Source of the DNA: Limnephilus marmoratus
Taxonomy: Eukaryota; Arthropoda; Insecta; Trichoptera; Limnephilidae
Assembly (NCBI GenBank): GCA_917880885.1
Contig: OU862933.1
Span: 6,433,452 to 6,497,451 of the forward strand
DNA: 64,000 nt
Direction of reading: 5' to 3'
The notes beneath the pieces were generated by a model that saw only the letters and a list, made by a program, of their open reading frames with translations, had not been told where the DNA came from and made no database searches. This document shows positions 1-11,712 of the stretch, piece by piece. Position numbers and translations under genes: made by a program. The first letter of the stretch is position 1; the number at the start of each line of letters is the position of its first letter.

Positions 1-51
1 TTGTCGCCGTTTTTGTTTCATTTAATATTTCTGATTAACTTACCTCTCAAT

Positions 52-225
52 AGCCTCCGTGGTCGAAGGTAAGGTTTTCACAATATTTCACAATTTAATA
101 ATTAATAATTAGGGTAAAATTGCAGCACGTTCTAGAGTGAAAGATACTGTTAGTATCTCCCTAGCTCCAGGGGGTTGGGAGCAGTTGGGACTCTTGCACG
201 GTATTCACATTAAAGAAAATATATT
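52..225 (+). mobile_element. SINE-A copy (tRNA-derived SINE, internally deleted)
   Basis: The 3' part carries words that recur in the other SINE-A copies: GCAGCACGTT near 122, GTTGGGAGCAGTTGGGACTC near 173 and GGTATTCACATTAAAG near 200. The start CCTCCGTGGTCGAAGG matches the head seen at 30247. The middle block (TTGCTTGAAATGGCTTTAGCC) is missing, so this is an internally deleted copy. It is non-coding and would be mobilised by LINE enzymes. Confidence 0.6.
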
Positions 226-1146
226 GATATTGATAAAATGATTGGATAGTACAGAATTGCATTTTGTCTTAAGTAAATTACATTACACTAAACAAATTGC
301 TAATTTAAAGCAATTCGAGATAAAAAAAGGTTCTTCGAATTTCATGTCGCCATAGCTCACAGTTGGAGTTGCCATAACTCTAAGTTCTTTCTTCATAAAC
401 ACATAGTTTCCGCTTTATAGTTAAAATTGTTAAGTTACCTACTAACCAGGCCAGAGTGATCACTGACCTACAAAACGAATCAAGCAAACTAACAAAAAAA
501 CTCAATTTTCTATGCATGTAATTACCCAGTTATATTAAATCTATTGAGATTAACTTTAATCAGTACAGAAATAACAGCTTAATCAAACGCAATTAGAACT
601 ACCGTATACCCAACCAAATTATTTTAACAATGATATAGTAAATACAGGCGAAAAAACTTTTGTTTCCCTAATATATATTATGTACTTTAATCAAATTATG
701 GAAAAAAAGATAATAAACAGTTAAAAATTAAAATTTAACTAGCAAAAAATATAAAGCCGATTAACTACAAGTACTTAATTAACTGTCTAATTATTGTAAT
801 TCACATACTCCCGTCTTAAGTTACATCCATCGCGTTTTCTGTAATTGTGTGACAAGCTGTTCTATACATCGTGTTAATTTCTGGGTTAACTACTCGGTAA
901 ATAATAACGCTGCTTGCTCTAATGAGGAAATTAATCAAAAAGCGATTAAAATAGATATTAAAACAAAGGAACAATGGAGACACGTAAAAAACTCGTGTTT
1001 GTTAAACGGACGTCTCAATGCGCATTATTTTTAATTATTGAAGAAATGAGTTTTGATGGAAGGCCATTCAGGTTCAACCAAAGATATTGAAATACAAGGT
1101 TCAACTAATGTTCTATTTAAGTTTTGCTCTACTGGAGATATATGTA
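226..1146. other. AT-rich DNA without recognised features
   Basis: I see no coding frame, tandem repeat or terminal inverted repeat here. The longest frame (849-1034) has no recognisable protein motif. Confidence 0.5.
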
Positions 1147-1333
1147 GGTATGCCTTATTTAGGTATTTCTTACGAATGGTTCCATGACATTGAAGTACCC
1201 ACCACTGTCCCGCCCCGGTATAGGCGACTTATGGTCGCCCCTTCGGAGCTCTCGCAAGAATCTAATTTTTTTTTTGAACGACTCTACATTTATTAAAACG
1301 AATCTAGACCTTCAATGTCCCTACATACTTTGT
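1147..1333 (+). repeat. Dispersed repeat, copy 1 of 2
   Basis: This stretch matches 45036-45202 in the same orientation. Shared words are TATGGT...CTCC/GCCCC, CTCGCAAGA/CTCGTCAAGA, TTTTTTGAACGA, CTACATTTATT and CTTCAATGTCC. At 45 kb the copy lies next to a possible LTR, so it may be internal LTR-element sequence. That link is inference. Confidence 0.5.
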
Positions 1334-1930
1334 TAGGTGGCGGAAATGTAGGATCGCCTACAGTCTAAGCTGTAATAGTCAAAAAGAAAAACTAATACTA
1401 CTGGTGTTAGTAAACATGAAAATATAATATAGAGAAAAGAACAGAATATATTTGAAAAATAAACAGCAGGAGACCACACACTCTGAGACTGCAGGCATCT
1501 GCGTGTGAAGAGAAAAAAAAGAATAAAAAGTGTAGTAAATAAAACATATAACATTTGAAAAAGGTAAAAAAATTGAGGATGACCGTCACGGACCTAGTGG
1601 AGTCGTCCTTTAGCCAGCTAGCCGGTTGTGCTTAGAAGAAGTAATTGGACTACAATTGAAAATAGAGAGAAAAGCGTCGGGAAGTTGGAGGAGGGACGGA
1701 CAAACCTCTAGATGCCACTCAATCTTTCCGCCAACCTTATCATGTCAGGGGGGGTGGCGCAGGCAGAAGAAGGAGATAACAATAGTACATCACAAAAAGG
1801 TAGACCTATTTGTAAGTTAATAGGGACAAGGCCCAAAGTCCAACCCCTTTGATGGGGAAAAGGACATTACAAAATAAACAAAGGAGTTTCTATCCAACCT
1901 CCAAATAAAATAAAAAAGTAACAACATAAT
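1334..1930. other. Unassigned DNA
   Basis: I see no feature I can name. The stretch includes a short G-rich run near 1747 and no frame with protein-like content. Confidence 0.4.
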
Positions 1931-2270
1931 AAATGAAACAAAATAACAATATTACAGTATGACAATATAGTACAATAACAATATAAAATAACAAATAACA
2001 TAATTAACACAAATAAAGTTAGAATAAATATGTATATCCAAGCAATAGTGTAAGAGAAAGATTAGATCGTAGTCCGTGAAATTACAGGAACAAGTATACC
2101 TGGTGACCTAAATTCAGCAAAACAAATTCAAAATAACAAAAGAAACAAAATAACAATATTACAGTATAACAATATAGTACAATAACGAAATAATATAACA
2201 AATAACATAATTAACACAAAAAAAGGTAGAAGAAATATGTACATCCAAGCAATAGTGTAGAGAAAGATCA
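1931..2270 (+). repeat. Two-copy direct duplication, about 135 bp each, period about 210
   Basis: Copy 1 (1931-2067) and copy 2 (2141-2270) share AAACAAAATAACAATATTAC, CAATATAGTACAATAAC, AAATAACATAATTAACACAA and CCAAGCAATAGTGTA. They are separated by about 70 bp of unrelated sequence. Copy 2 ends directly against the foldback element at 2283. Confidence 0.75.
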
Positions 2271-2282
2271 AATTGGTTCCAT

Positions 2283-2660
2283 GACAGTTCATCCTGCGAC
2301 AATTCATCCGGCGACAGTTCATCCTGCGGCAGTTCATCCAGCCGACAGTTCATCCTGCCGACAGTTCATCCCGCCGACAATTCATCCGGCGACAATTCAT
2401 CCTGACAATTCAACCTAACCTAACCTAACCTAACCTATAAGTATAAGTATATCGATTTTGGTTGTACGGCCGTATATCCTCTTTGCATACTAACTTAATA
2501 AAAATCTTCTAAATGATCAGGCAGGATGAATTGTCGCCGGAAGAATTGTCGGCGGGATGAACTGTCGGCAGGATGAACTGTCGGCAGGATGAACTGTCGG
2601 CCGGATGAACTGTCGCAGGATGAACTGTCGCCGGATGAATTGTCGCAGGACGAATTGTCG
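2283..2660. mobile_element. Foldback element with repeated arms (inverted minisatellite)
   Basis: The left arm (2283-2411) is a run of about eight variants of a 15-16 bp unit, GACAGTTCATCCTGCC. The right arm (2522-2660) is a run of the reverse complement, GGCAGGATGAACTGTC. The 110-bp centre holds an insect telomere-like array and AT-rich DNA. No coding capacity is present. Repeated inverted arms are typical of foldback transposons or MITEs with subterminal repeats. I could not identify a clear target duplication. Confidence 0.65.
2412..2436. repeat. Interstitial telomere-like repeat (AACCT)5
   Basis: There are five tandem AACCT units, the complement of the canonical insect telomere motif TTAGG. 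They sit just inside the left arm of the foldback element. Five units is too short for a functional telomere. Confidence 0.8.
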
Positions 2661-4967
2661 GGTCACCCTTACGAATATATCATAAATAAATAAATTAATA
2701 TGAGAGACAGTTTCTAAGTTAGATACAGCTTTTAAATGCTTTTTGCTGGCGCTATATTATGTGGCTACAATATGTTATTACAGTATGTATATCGATTTAC
2801 GTGGTTGCTCGTTTGTACATGAAAACAATGTTGTATGGAATAAACCCGCCACCCGGGATAAGACCGACGTCTGTATGTAATCTTGATGTTGCTGTGCGAT
2901 GGACCGAAGCGGTGGGTAGTTTGAAGGAACGATGGCTTTACCACCGAGAAACGATGGCTCGTCTCACACCCACTTAACTGCACGAAGGGTTTTATTTCTT
3001 CTACAATTTGAGCAGTACAAAATGTATGCTTTTTCAAGCATTATTTTATCCAAGAGATCACTTTGTTATCCATGTAGTTTCAGCTTCTTTTAATAGATGT
3101 CGATAGGTTAGTTTGTAATACAAACTTCTGCCATATCCCAACAGATGGTGGTAGCTGAGTATAATTTAAAAAATATTTGTCCGTAATTAAAATAACGTAA
3201 TATTTATATAGCGTAGTTTAGTGTTATTTCACTTCAAGTGCGTTATATAAAATATAATATTTATTTACACGCGAGTTTTCGATGCCTGTCTCACTAACAC
3301 GACTGAGTCTGCTACTGACCACACCCGAAATTATTGAAGGATATCCTTTTTATTTAGAGTAAAAGGTAACGTTTATGAATAACCAAATACTTTTTGTGGA
3401 GGGTATGCTCATACTCTATCAGCCTTACTCATCATCGCAAAATAAGATTACACCTTGGAGCAAGAGCGGGTTAGGTTAAATTGTTACTCAACATGGTGGG
3501 TTAATCGCGCGCATGCGCGTGTTTTTACCGAGTCGCTGTACCGGGAGATGTAGTAGCTGTCAGAATTTAAACCACCCGATCACCAGGGTTAACTCAGTAC
3601 CCCGTGCGTTGTAACTGACGAAATGGCGAACTTTTATGAGAATCTTGACATTTTGAACGGAGCTTTGGCAAATATTGACCGTATTCGCAGCATTCGTGCA
3701 CCACGGCCACGGAAAAGGTTTAAAAAAGGTACGATCCATTTGCGGCACTCACGGAAGGAGATTTTAGGTGTCTAAATATAGATTTACCAAAGTCAACGTT
3801 GTGTTGACGTATGAATAAACGTGAAGTTGGCAACACGCCGCGAAATGCTAAATTGGTTGCGTTTTTGAGCTTCGGAGCAGTGTTGCTACCGTAAAAAAAT
3901 CATAACAGCTGTCGAGAAACATTATGATGATGAGTAAACATTTTTACCCTGAGCAGTGTAAGCTTACTCCACTGTGTAGCTACAGAGCCGCTACAGAGCC
4001 GTGGTACGGTTTTATGATGAGTAAGGCTGTTTAAGTATAGGGTTTTAATCGGAATATTATGAATGCGAGCTGAAGGATTTCCTTTATATTGTACAAGTAT
4101 AAGCATAACCATTTTTTATGAGTACGGCCCACCATGGCTAATTATCTTCCAAATACCATCAAGAACTACTCGATCTAAATTTTTTTTTAATTGACGCAGC
4201 AATTGGGTTATTTAGATACTCGCTTATACCTAGATTGCATGCATTTGGTAATACTTTCTCGGAAGTAGTAGACGTTCAACTGAGAATGCCATAATAACAT
4301 TTCCCAATAATAATAATCGATGTTCTTCTGCAAGGGTTCTACATAAATTAAAAAACATATTACATGATTACTGTTCCACAAAATTATTAAGCATATCACA
4401 TGTTTATCAAAGCCCGTACAATAATATAAATAAATAACTTCTTAATCTTCACAAAAATGCGTTACCCACGCCATTACAATATAACAAAATTTGCCCAAAA
4501 ACAATAAAGCGAATTAATAATCTGCCCACACTTATTCAAACCTAGAAACGCCAAGATCATCTTCAATTAAAACGGAGGCATACATTCGTATAATTACCCG
4601 TTAGATACAAATGTGTGTTGTGCGTACATTGTACATGTGTGTAATGTGTACACTATTGTGTTATGTGCACTGAAAGGTACGTGGAATAATAATACTACGA
4701 TAGGAATTAATAAGTGGTGCTCTTGTTAACGCTTCGATGAATCCATTCTTTACTTGAATTGAACTTCTCGGCTAATTTAAATGACACTGTTATTAATAAA
4801 GTGAATCAATTTGCTACCATATTTTTTCGTTCTTCAGTCAATCAATCAGATGTAAATTACCCATTTGTTATGCCAGTGCTTCAACCTTGTCTCCAGTAAT
4901 GTAATTCAGCATAAGCAAAGATAATAGTACCTAAGGCAGAACGATTTTATTTTTATTTCTATTAATA
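2661..4967. other. AT-rich DNA with little recognisable content
   Basis: Apart from the small LINE-tail repeat at 3196-3245, I see no gene. A 17-bp word, ATGATGAGTAAGGCTG with neighbours, occurs in opposite orientations near 3425 and 4013. The 12-bp palindrome CGCGCATGCGCG lies near 3509. Confidence 0.45.
3196..3245 (-). repeat. LINE 3'-tail-like repeat (AGCGC hairpin core)
   Basis: The core TATATAGCG...TTTCACTTCAAGTGCG recurs at 20995-21045 and in related form at 31695-31745. In those places it adjoins (AAT)n tails. Read on the minus strand, this resembles the terminal segment of CR1/L2-type LINEs that end in short repeats rather than poly(A). Confidence 0.45.
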
Positions 4968-5366
4968 TCAAGGGTATAACAGCACGTATCCAAAGGATTT
5001 TGACCAGCGATTCATGAGCTCATTTGGAGTTAAAAATGTAGGTGTCATTTTGCTGTCCGATGATTTAAAAAAAATAGAAACATTAAATATTTTTACATCA
5101 CTTGTCGAAATCGAGTATAGCCTAGTGGGTCACTTCATAAGCACTCCGTCTCGTTCCAGTAGTATGGTAACACACCAAAAAAAACCGCGTATCACGTGAT
5201 CCCGTACAGGAGTGTGATCATTGGCAAAGTGTGATTGAAAAACATATTTGTTTTAATAGAAAAAAATATATCATCGGGCAGCAAGATGACATCTAATTTT
5301 TCACTCCAAATATGCTCAGGAATTGCTGATTAAAATCCTTCAGGTACTTGCTGTTACATCCTGTAT
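4968..5366. mobile_element. MITE with about 95-bp terminal inverted repeats
   Basis: The left arm (4968-5073) and right arm (5256-5366) are imperfect reverse complements. Shared words include GTAACAGCA/ATAACAGCA, AAGGATTTT, GGAGTTAAAAATG/GGAGTGAAAAAT, GATGTCAT and TGCTGYCCGATGAT. Half and full relatives occur at 23921-24217, 41399-41490, 18743-18794 and 18001-18069. No transposase is present. A TA flank is possible, which would suggest a Tc1/mariner-type origin, but this is uncertain. Confidence 0.7.
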
Positions 5367-5736
5367 ATTTTTTACATTAACTCCTAAAAACAATTTCCCT
5401 CAGATGCTATGTCACCTTTGGGAACGCTGTGTCGAGGGTATTTTTAAATAAATAGAGTAGAGGAAGTTCTGGGAAGAAAAAGACGCAAATGGTGTGAAGG
5501 AATCTGCAGGTCAATGTGTCAATTTACGAATCCATTCCTCCCGCTGGGGCGCAAGGTAAATAAATATTCTTCCTCTACCGGTTTCTCTTGATCCGGCGCG
5601 CCACGCTGTTAGTAAGCAGACGCATCCGTCGCCAAGACCCATAAATTCTGGACAAACCTCACTCCATGAACCCGGGCACCCTCTCTAAGTCACCAAACGT
5701 AGCAAACCACTTGCGGTGACCTATGGCAGAGATATT
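5366..5736 (-). mobile_element. SINE-B copy (retroposon, minus strand), abutting the MITE
   Basis: On the minus strand it runs from GCCATAGGTCACC through CCCGGGTTCATGG to a tail with TGAGGGAAATTG and GTTAATGTAAAAAA. The inner tail hairpin is damaged in this copy. Its poly(A) end (T-run at 5367) touches the right end of the neighbouring MITE. Confidence 0.7.
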
Positions 5737-6345
5737 TTGTGAGGCTGAACGGGAAGCAGATTGTGCAGAGGAAGGTTGGGAAGCACTAGTCGGGTATTCA
5801 GATCTGGTCACCAAACACGGTTAAAGCCATTTTTTTTACATAAGCTCAACACAGAAGGCCCAGAGGAAAATAATTTCCCACAGGGCCTATGTCATTTTAG
5901 GGAATGCTGTGAGGAGGATCTTTTTAAGAAAGGGAAGGGTAGGAAGTTCTGGGAAGAAAAAAGGTATGAGGGATAGTTAGGAATTTGGGGGTCGGTGTGT
6001 CCGGGAGTGATGGACGTATGAATCCATTCCTCCAACTGCGGTGCAAGGCGATGGGTTGAGAGAGTCTGGCTGGAAAGGTCAAAAAGCCTCTCTCGATCCG
6101 GCCCGCCACTTAGCAGGTGGGCAGACGCATCCGCCGCCAAGACCTGGACAAACCTCACCCCATGAACCCGGGCACCCATATTAAGTCAAGTAGCGAACCA
6201 CTACTTATTGTGACTTATGGCATAGGTGATGGTTATCCAATAAATGGATCCCGGAGCGGCAGTACCCATACCCGCCTCCCAAATTGAAAACATCATTTCG
6301 ATTCTGAATGGTGGCCGTTCTCCCACGTGTAATCTAATTGACCAG
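5737..6345 (-). mobile_element. SINE-A copy split by a SINE-B insertion
   Basis: The part at 5737-5829 (ATTCAGATCTGGTCACCAAA, ACGGTTAAAGCCAT) continues after the SINE-B as TTTCGATTCTGAATGGTGGCC at 6292-6314. The two halves are contiguous in uninterrupted copies such as 63425-63850. SINE-B therefore inserted after SINE-A. Confidence 0.7.
5830..6286 (-). mobile_element. SINE-B copy inside SINE-A
   Basis: A full-length SINE-B of about 457 bp. Read on the minus strand it starts CAATTTGGGAGGCGGGTATG, contains CCCGGGTTCATGGGGTGAGG, GGATGCGTCTGCCCACC and CTCCACGCAG-like tail words, and ends in TTATGTAAAAAAA. The part near 6040-6110 (GGTCAAAAAGCCTCTCTCG) is absent from the shorter copies at 8191 and 60636. 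Confidence 0.75.
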
Positions 6346-6743
6346 TGTCATAACGAATAATTATCACGTATCCACAAATGCTTTGTCCCAAAAATAATAA
6401 ACATATTTATAAAAAAATATTTATCGTGGAAAAGTAAGAACAATTGTCAGAATAGTGTCATTGTTCTTGCCCATCGGGGCATCTTATAATTCGGTACATT
6501 TAAACTATTCCTGTACTTTCTGGGTTAATAGTCCTACCAGCGAAATAATCGTGCGCAGAATCTTAAAAATAAACGGTATATTACAGCATGCGTTGTGAAG
6601 AGTTAGTTTTCGTACAAGTTCAGAGGATGCACTCTTGTCATATTATGACAAAAGGATTATGGACGTAAAACAAAAACTTTTTTTGTCTTTCATGCGACAT
6701 AATCGACCACCACAACACAGAATCACGGGCATGCCTAGCAAGG

Positions 6744-7171
6744 GGAGGCGTCTACTAATATCTACAGGAATTCCAAAAACTGAAAAAATCGAACTAATAT
6801 CTATGAGAACCAAAGTGTTGACGAATATCTACAGCTCAAACTGTTGACTAATATCTACGAGAGCCAATGTGTTGACGAATATCTACAGTACTGGCAGAGG
6901 TTGGATTTGCAATTATGTATAGCATATTTGAATAACGTAATATTGCGTATGCAGTTTAAAAAACTTAATTTATGTAAGTATGTATGTAAAAATCCCTAAT
7001 ATCGGACTATTGGACACATTTAGCTGATTAGTCCAACCTACGCTCTGTAGATATTAGTTCAACCTACGCTCTGTAGATATTAGTCAACACTCTGAAGTTC
7101 GTAGATATAAGTTCAACAGGATCTGTAGATATTCGTCCGACATACAGGCTGTAGATATTAGTATCTGGAGT
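6744..7171. mobile_element. Foldback/MITE with subterminal repeats and 10-bp flanking duplication
   Basis: The left part carries repeated ACTAATATCTACAG words and the right part repeated CTGTAGATATTAGT words (at least four per side, some degenerate). The element is bracketed by the direct repeat CCTAGCAAGG at 6734-6743 and 7172-7181. A 9-10 bp duplication would fit Mutator-like transposition. The outermost bases of the two ends do not match well, so the superfamily is uncertain. There is no coding capacity. Confidence 0.7.
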
Positions 7172-7474
7172 CCTAGCAAGGTGGTTGAAAAATCCTCAAA
7201 TTATGTAATTAACAAAAGCGGTGAATAAAGAAAAATTAAAAAAAAAAAAGATTTACATCCAGTAAGTTTATTAGAAAAATGTGGAAAAAAATATAAATGA
7301 TATTTTAAATAGGAGATAATGTATTTTTTTTATTTTTCTGCAGAGAACAAACCCTTATTTAATTAATTTAGAAGTACCTTCGTAGGAAAATGGTGTTATT
7401 TGCTTCGAGATTTTTCCTTGATCATTTCTACTCGAAAGCGAAGAAGGTAAATAATTAAAGAGTTGTTTTCTGGT

Positions 7475-8012
7475 ACATTAACTCCATACAGGAAGTCCCG
7501 AGGAAAATAATTTCTGTCAGGACCTCTTTCATCTTATGGGATGTTGTGCGGGGGGTCTTTTTAAGGAAAGAAACTTTAGAAACTTTAAAAGTAAGACAAA
7601 CATTCCCAAGTTACGAATAACCTGAAAATATTTGAAAATATCCTACTACCACCAGCCGAGGAATCGAACACGCGACGCCTTAGTGGGACCCAAACTAGAT
7701 GCTAACTCAGCCACTGACCGGTCAAAAAGGAAGGAGAGGAAGTTCTGGGAAGGAAAACGGCATGAGGAGTGGGTAGAAATCTGGAGGTTAGTGTGTCCGG
7801 GAGTGACGGACATTTGAATCCATCTCTCCAACTGCGGTGCTTGGTTATGAGGGTCGAGAGAATCCGACTGGAGAGATCAAAAGTACTCCATCAACCAGTG
7901 TCTCAGTGGGCACTCATCCGCAGCTAAGACACGGACAAACCTCACCCCATGAACCCGGGCACCCCTGCTAAGTCACCAAACGCCGAGAACTTCTTGGAGT
8001 GACCTGTAGTAA
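7475..8012 (-). mobile_element. SINE-B copy disrupted by another tRNA-related insert
   Basis: Tail sequence (ACTCCATACAGGAAGTCCCG and the following hairpin, 7480-7560) and head sequence (GGAAGTTCTGGGAAGG to GTGACCTGTAG, 7738-8012) flank unrelated sequence at about 7580-7725. The copy is diverged, with a weakened tail hairpin. Confidence 0.65.
7650..7722 (-). mobile_element. tRNA-like head of a third SINE type
   Basis: On the minus strand, TGGCTGAGTTAGCATC resembles a pol III A box and TGTTCGATTCCT is a close match to the B-box consensus GGTTCGANTCC, about 30 bases apart. The flanks do not pair into a proper acceptor stem, so this is a SINE head or tRNA pseudogene, not a tRNA gene. It sits inside a SINE-B copy. 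Confidence 0.5.
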
Positions 8013-8152
8013 AGCTACGTAAATTATGAATTTTTCCATGACGATGATAGCGACACATCTTTTTTTATTATGTCCTCATTGCTAAAGCAAACTTTTAGAA
8101 AAATTGTAATGAGAATTCCGATACTTCTCGGCTACTCGATTTTATACATTAA

Positions 8153-9145
8153 CTAGCTGACCCGACAAACGTTTTTCTGCGATGTATATATTTTTTTTAC
8201 ATGAGCTCCACACAGGAGGCCCTGAAGAAAATAATTTCCCTCAGGGCCTATGTCATCTTTGGGGATGCTGTGTGGAGGGTTTTTTTAGGGAAAGGAAGGA
8301 GAGGAGAGGGAAGGAAAAGGGTTTAAGGAGTGGGCAGGAATCTGGGGTTTAGTGTGTCCTGGACATCCGCCTCCAAGACCTAGACAAACCACACCCCATG
8401 AACCCGGGCACCCCTGCTAAACCACCAAACGTAGCGAACCACTTGGGGTGACCTATGGCAGAGGTGTTGGTTATCCAATAAAGGTTCCCGGGGCGGCGGT
8501 ACCCATTCCCGCCTCCCAAATTGATTATTATTGAATAAATTATTTCTAGTGAATATTTTGGTTGTTAAATAAAAAATAACAAATGTATGGAAAGTGTGTG
8601 AGGATGGGATCTATGACAGAAAGAGAAATGGAGCACTGTAGACGACGACCGCCGATAACAACAAAAAACTCCAATTAAAGTAGGAAAATGAAATAAAGAA
8701 AATCAATATGAATTTCGAAGAGCAATTGAGTGTACGATATTTTTCGTCAGTCCGTCTTTAGCCATTTAAGCTCAATGGTTTGCCCACGCGAGAAAATGAT
8801 GCCGAATGAATATCAAAATGACGCGACGCTTCTCGTGAATGTCTTGCGCATGTGCGGATGAAAGTTCGATGAGGCGGACGTAGCACCATCGGTCATTCAA
8901 CAACATAAATAATTTCGTTCTGTTTCAAATACGAAAGACGGTTAAATTTGTTCCTTCAAAAATACTAAAATCGCGATTAAAAAATGATTTTTTTTCTGGA
9001 TAGGGACACTCAGCGGTTTGAAATGTACTTTAAAACCTATTCTCATACCTTCCCAATATACATGAAAAATTTCATAAAAATCGGTCAAGCCGTTTCAGAG
9101 GAGTGCCACCACAAACACCGTGACACGAGATTTTAATATATAAGA
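8153..9145 (-). mobile_element. Helitron-like non-autonomous element (TC...CTAG)
   Basis: On the minus strand it begins A|TCTTATATATTAAAATCTCG and ends CGGGTCAGCTAG|T, as Helitrons do (5' TC, 3' CTRR, insertion between A and T). The 5' region holds the widespread word CTCGTGTCACGGTGTTTG. It encodes no Rep/helicase. A SINE-B copy is inserted in it at 8191-8523. Confidence 0.65.
8191..8523 (-). mobile_element. SINE-B copy nested in a Helitron-like element
   Basis: This short-form copy of about 333 bp has an almost perfect tail hairpin (CTCCACACAG...CTGTGTGGAG outside, GGCCCTGAAG...CTCAGGGCC inside) and poly(A), seen as TTTTTTTTAC at 8191. Its sequence is very close to the copy at 60636, so both are probably young. 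Confidence 0.8.
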
Positions 9146-11399
9146 TTTTAACGAATTACAATGATTCGTTCAAATAAATTCGTTTGAAAAATATAGGTGC
9201 GTACTTAAAAAAACGTAATAATAAAACTAAAACAACTTAAACAGTAGAACTGCATTCCCAAATAACATCACAATTATTAACACCAATTCAATTGTCGTAA
9301 AAAACAAGTTTTTTGTCAAATTGAAACAAAGCACAATGCATACCACCGTGAAATTGATTGTTACTTTCAAAAACTAGTTTACACGGAGAACTAAATAGAA
9401 TTCAATTTTGGCACCTTTTGACCGCCATTTTTAAATGCAACAAACTTTACGCTACCGGAGCGTTGCGAGCTAATATTTTAAAAAGATTCATTACCAAAAT
9501 TAATGATTTTTGAACTCGAAAAATAATAATTAATGGCATGTATTCAGTCCTCTGTCATAACACATTAACATGCGTTCATATCTCGCCGGGTGGTCCATAC
9601 AATTATATAAATCACGTTATGATGCATAAATACAAACAAAAATATCTTATATGGACTGCATGTTCATTTTACAGATAATTAAATGCGCCATGCTGAGAAA
9701 TGTAGGCAATGAACATGATCTGCCATGGCACTAGTGGTACAAAAGGCTAATTAGTGTATTAAGTAACCAAATTTATTTCAGTAGTTTTTAACAGTTAATT
9801 TCAATACCAACTACGTACCAACCCGTACATGTTTAACTACTGAGCGCTTTTATTATTACCGTGATGATCCACGATGGTACCGTGACGGCGCAAAAAAGGA
9901 GATAAACATATGTTCCTTATCACGATAATGGTGCAGCTCTTTCAAAAGACGCGATACACAATATGCGTAGGTCTGTTTTCTTCAAAGGAAAAAAAGTAAT
10001 CATTTTCATGCAACTCTCTTACACACCGCACCATGACGTCTCCGTAGACCCCTACAATACTTCTAGCTGTGACGATAATTTTGAAAGTATGGAATATAGC
10101 TACAAGGATAATACTGAAGTGTGGGTGAATTCCAATTGCAATCCGATGTACCTACACACGATGAAAAAAAATATTATCATTGGGGCCCACTGGAGTTGCT
10201 CTCCTAAATATCGATGGATCTAGGAAATTGCGAAACCTTCACAAAACCTTCCGAATTACGGAACCTTCACTTAGCAGTGGAAAGACAGTCGCTGATGATG
10301 AATACAAAGTAACATACACGAGTTTTTCGAGTACAGTTTTTTTAAAGCAGGGCAAGAGCGATATTATTATTTTGCTGTAAAGTTAGCAGGTAATTTGATT
10401 ACATCACTTCCTCGAGCTAACGGGAGAATTGTTTATGGTTTCAATTTAGTATTTAAGGGAATAATATATCAGAACTGGTTAAGTAACTTAACAGTGGTTA
10501 TTTGGTAGTGTCTTCCCACAAATGTGACACTAACAATATCATCCGCTAAATAAATGCAGGTACTCTTAGATGAAATAATCACATTTCATCGAATTTGAAT
10601 TTCAGAGGAAAAGGCAACATCGCCCTGTCACCAAGTTTGAAAGAAATGTTAAACTAGATGGCTGACGTTGATTGTGCGATCAAGGAGGTTAATTGGTCAC
10701 ATTAACTCCACATTGACATTAAAAATCCACACAAGGAATTAGTTACTTTATTTCTCTCACGACGCGATTGTCTTCAATACATCAAACCGTTTATGTAATG
10801 AATAGAGAACTCAATTTTTTCTCAATAAAGTGTTTCTTATTTTTTGCACTTTGTGAGAGCAAATAAAAATAATAATTAGTGAGGTTAAGTAGACTGATAA
10901 AGATGTATAATGGGACGTTAGTCTTTACACTCATAAATAGTATTCATGCTGTTAATTAATGGCTGACATTTTAAGTGATATGTGTGAGATTTCAATACAA
11001 AAAGGTTAATGATTAATAAACCATATCTGTTTAAGGAAATACGTAGCATAAACTAAGAAAAACAAATCAAATCCGGAAAACTATTAGGTATGTTTCCCCC
11101 GCCTGCCCTTTACCTTGATCATCACTTCTCCATGTGGCACTTATCATCGTCATCATCAATAATATTTTTTAATGACTAGACATATCCTCATATGTTAAAA
11201 TGCATATTATATCGGTCTTTATTTCCTATAATCCGTTTGAAATTCTACATATCTAATAAGATTTTGAAAGCGATAAAGTAACATATTGGCATATTGATCA
11301 ACCTTCCCTCAATCAACCAGTATTCCCTTATAAATAAGGGAATATGTTTTGGAACTGTATTGTAAGGAAGAACATATTCCCTTATAATGTTTCGGAGGT
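9146..11399. other. AT-rich DNA, no gene recognised
   Basis: Frames at 9963-10223 and 10180-10380 show no domain or protein-like composition that I recognise. I see no inverted or tandem repeat of note. The stretch could be intergenic or intronic. Confidence 0.45.
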
Positions 11400-11712
11400 G
11401 ATAGCGGATATTTTGAAATTGATAGCGCTTACGTTGGCATTGCATATTTTGATTTGGTATAGCATATTTTGATATTGATAGTACATATTTTGATATTGAT
11501 ATGGCATATTTTGATATTGATATGGCGTAGGTATTTTGGCTTTGATAGTTCATATTTTGATATTGATAAGGCATATTTTGATATTGATATGGTGTATTTT
11601 GGCTTTGATAGTTCTCATTTTGATATTGATATGGCATATTTTGATATTGATAGGGCATTTTTTGATATGGATAGCGCTTATGTTGACATTGATAGTGCAT
11701 ATTTGGGAATTT
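11400..11712. repeat. 21-bp minisatellite (GCATATTTTGATATTGATATG)n
   Basis: About 15 imperfect units of 21 bp, some shortened. Because 21 is a multiple of three, long frames stay open on both strands: a minus-strand PYQYQNM heptapeptide series and a plus-strand YFDIDMA series. An extra few bases near 11528 shift phase inside the array, which argues against a constrained protein. Confidence 0.8.

Noticed and set aside
3505..3522. Palindrome CGCGCATGCGCG
   Set aside because: A short self-complementary word with no associated structure. Expected now and then by chance.
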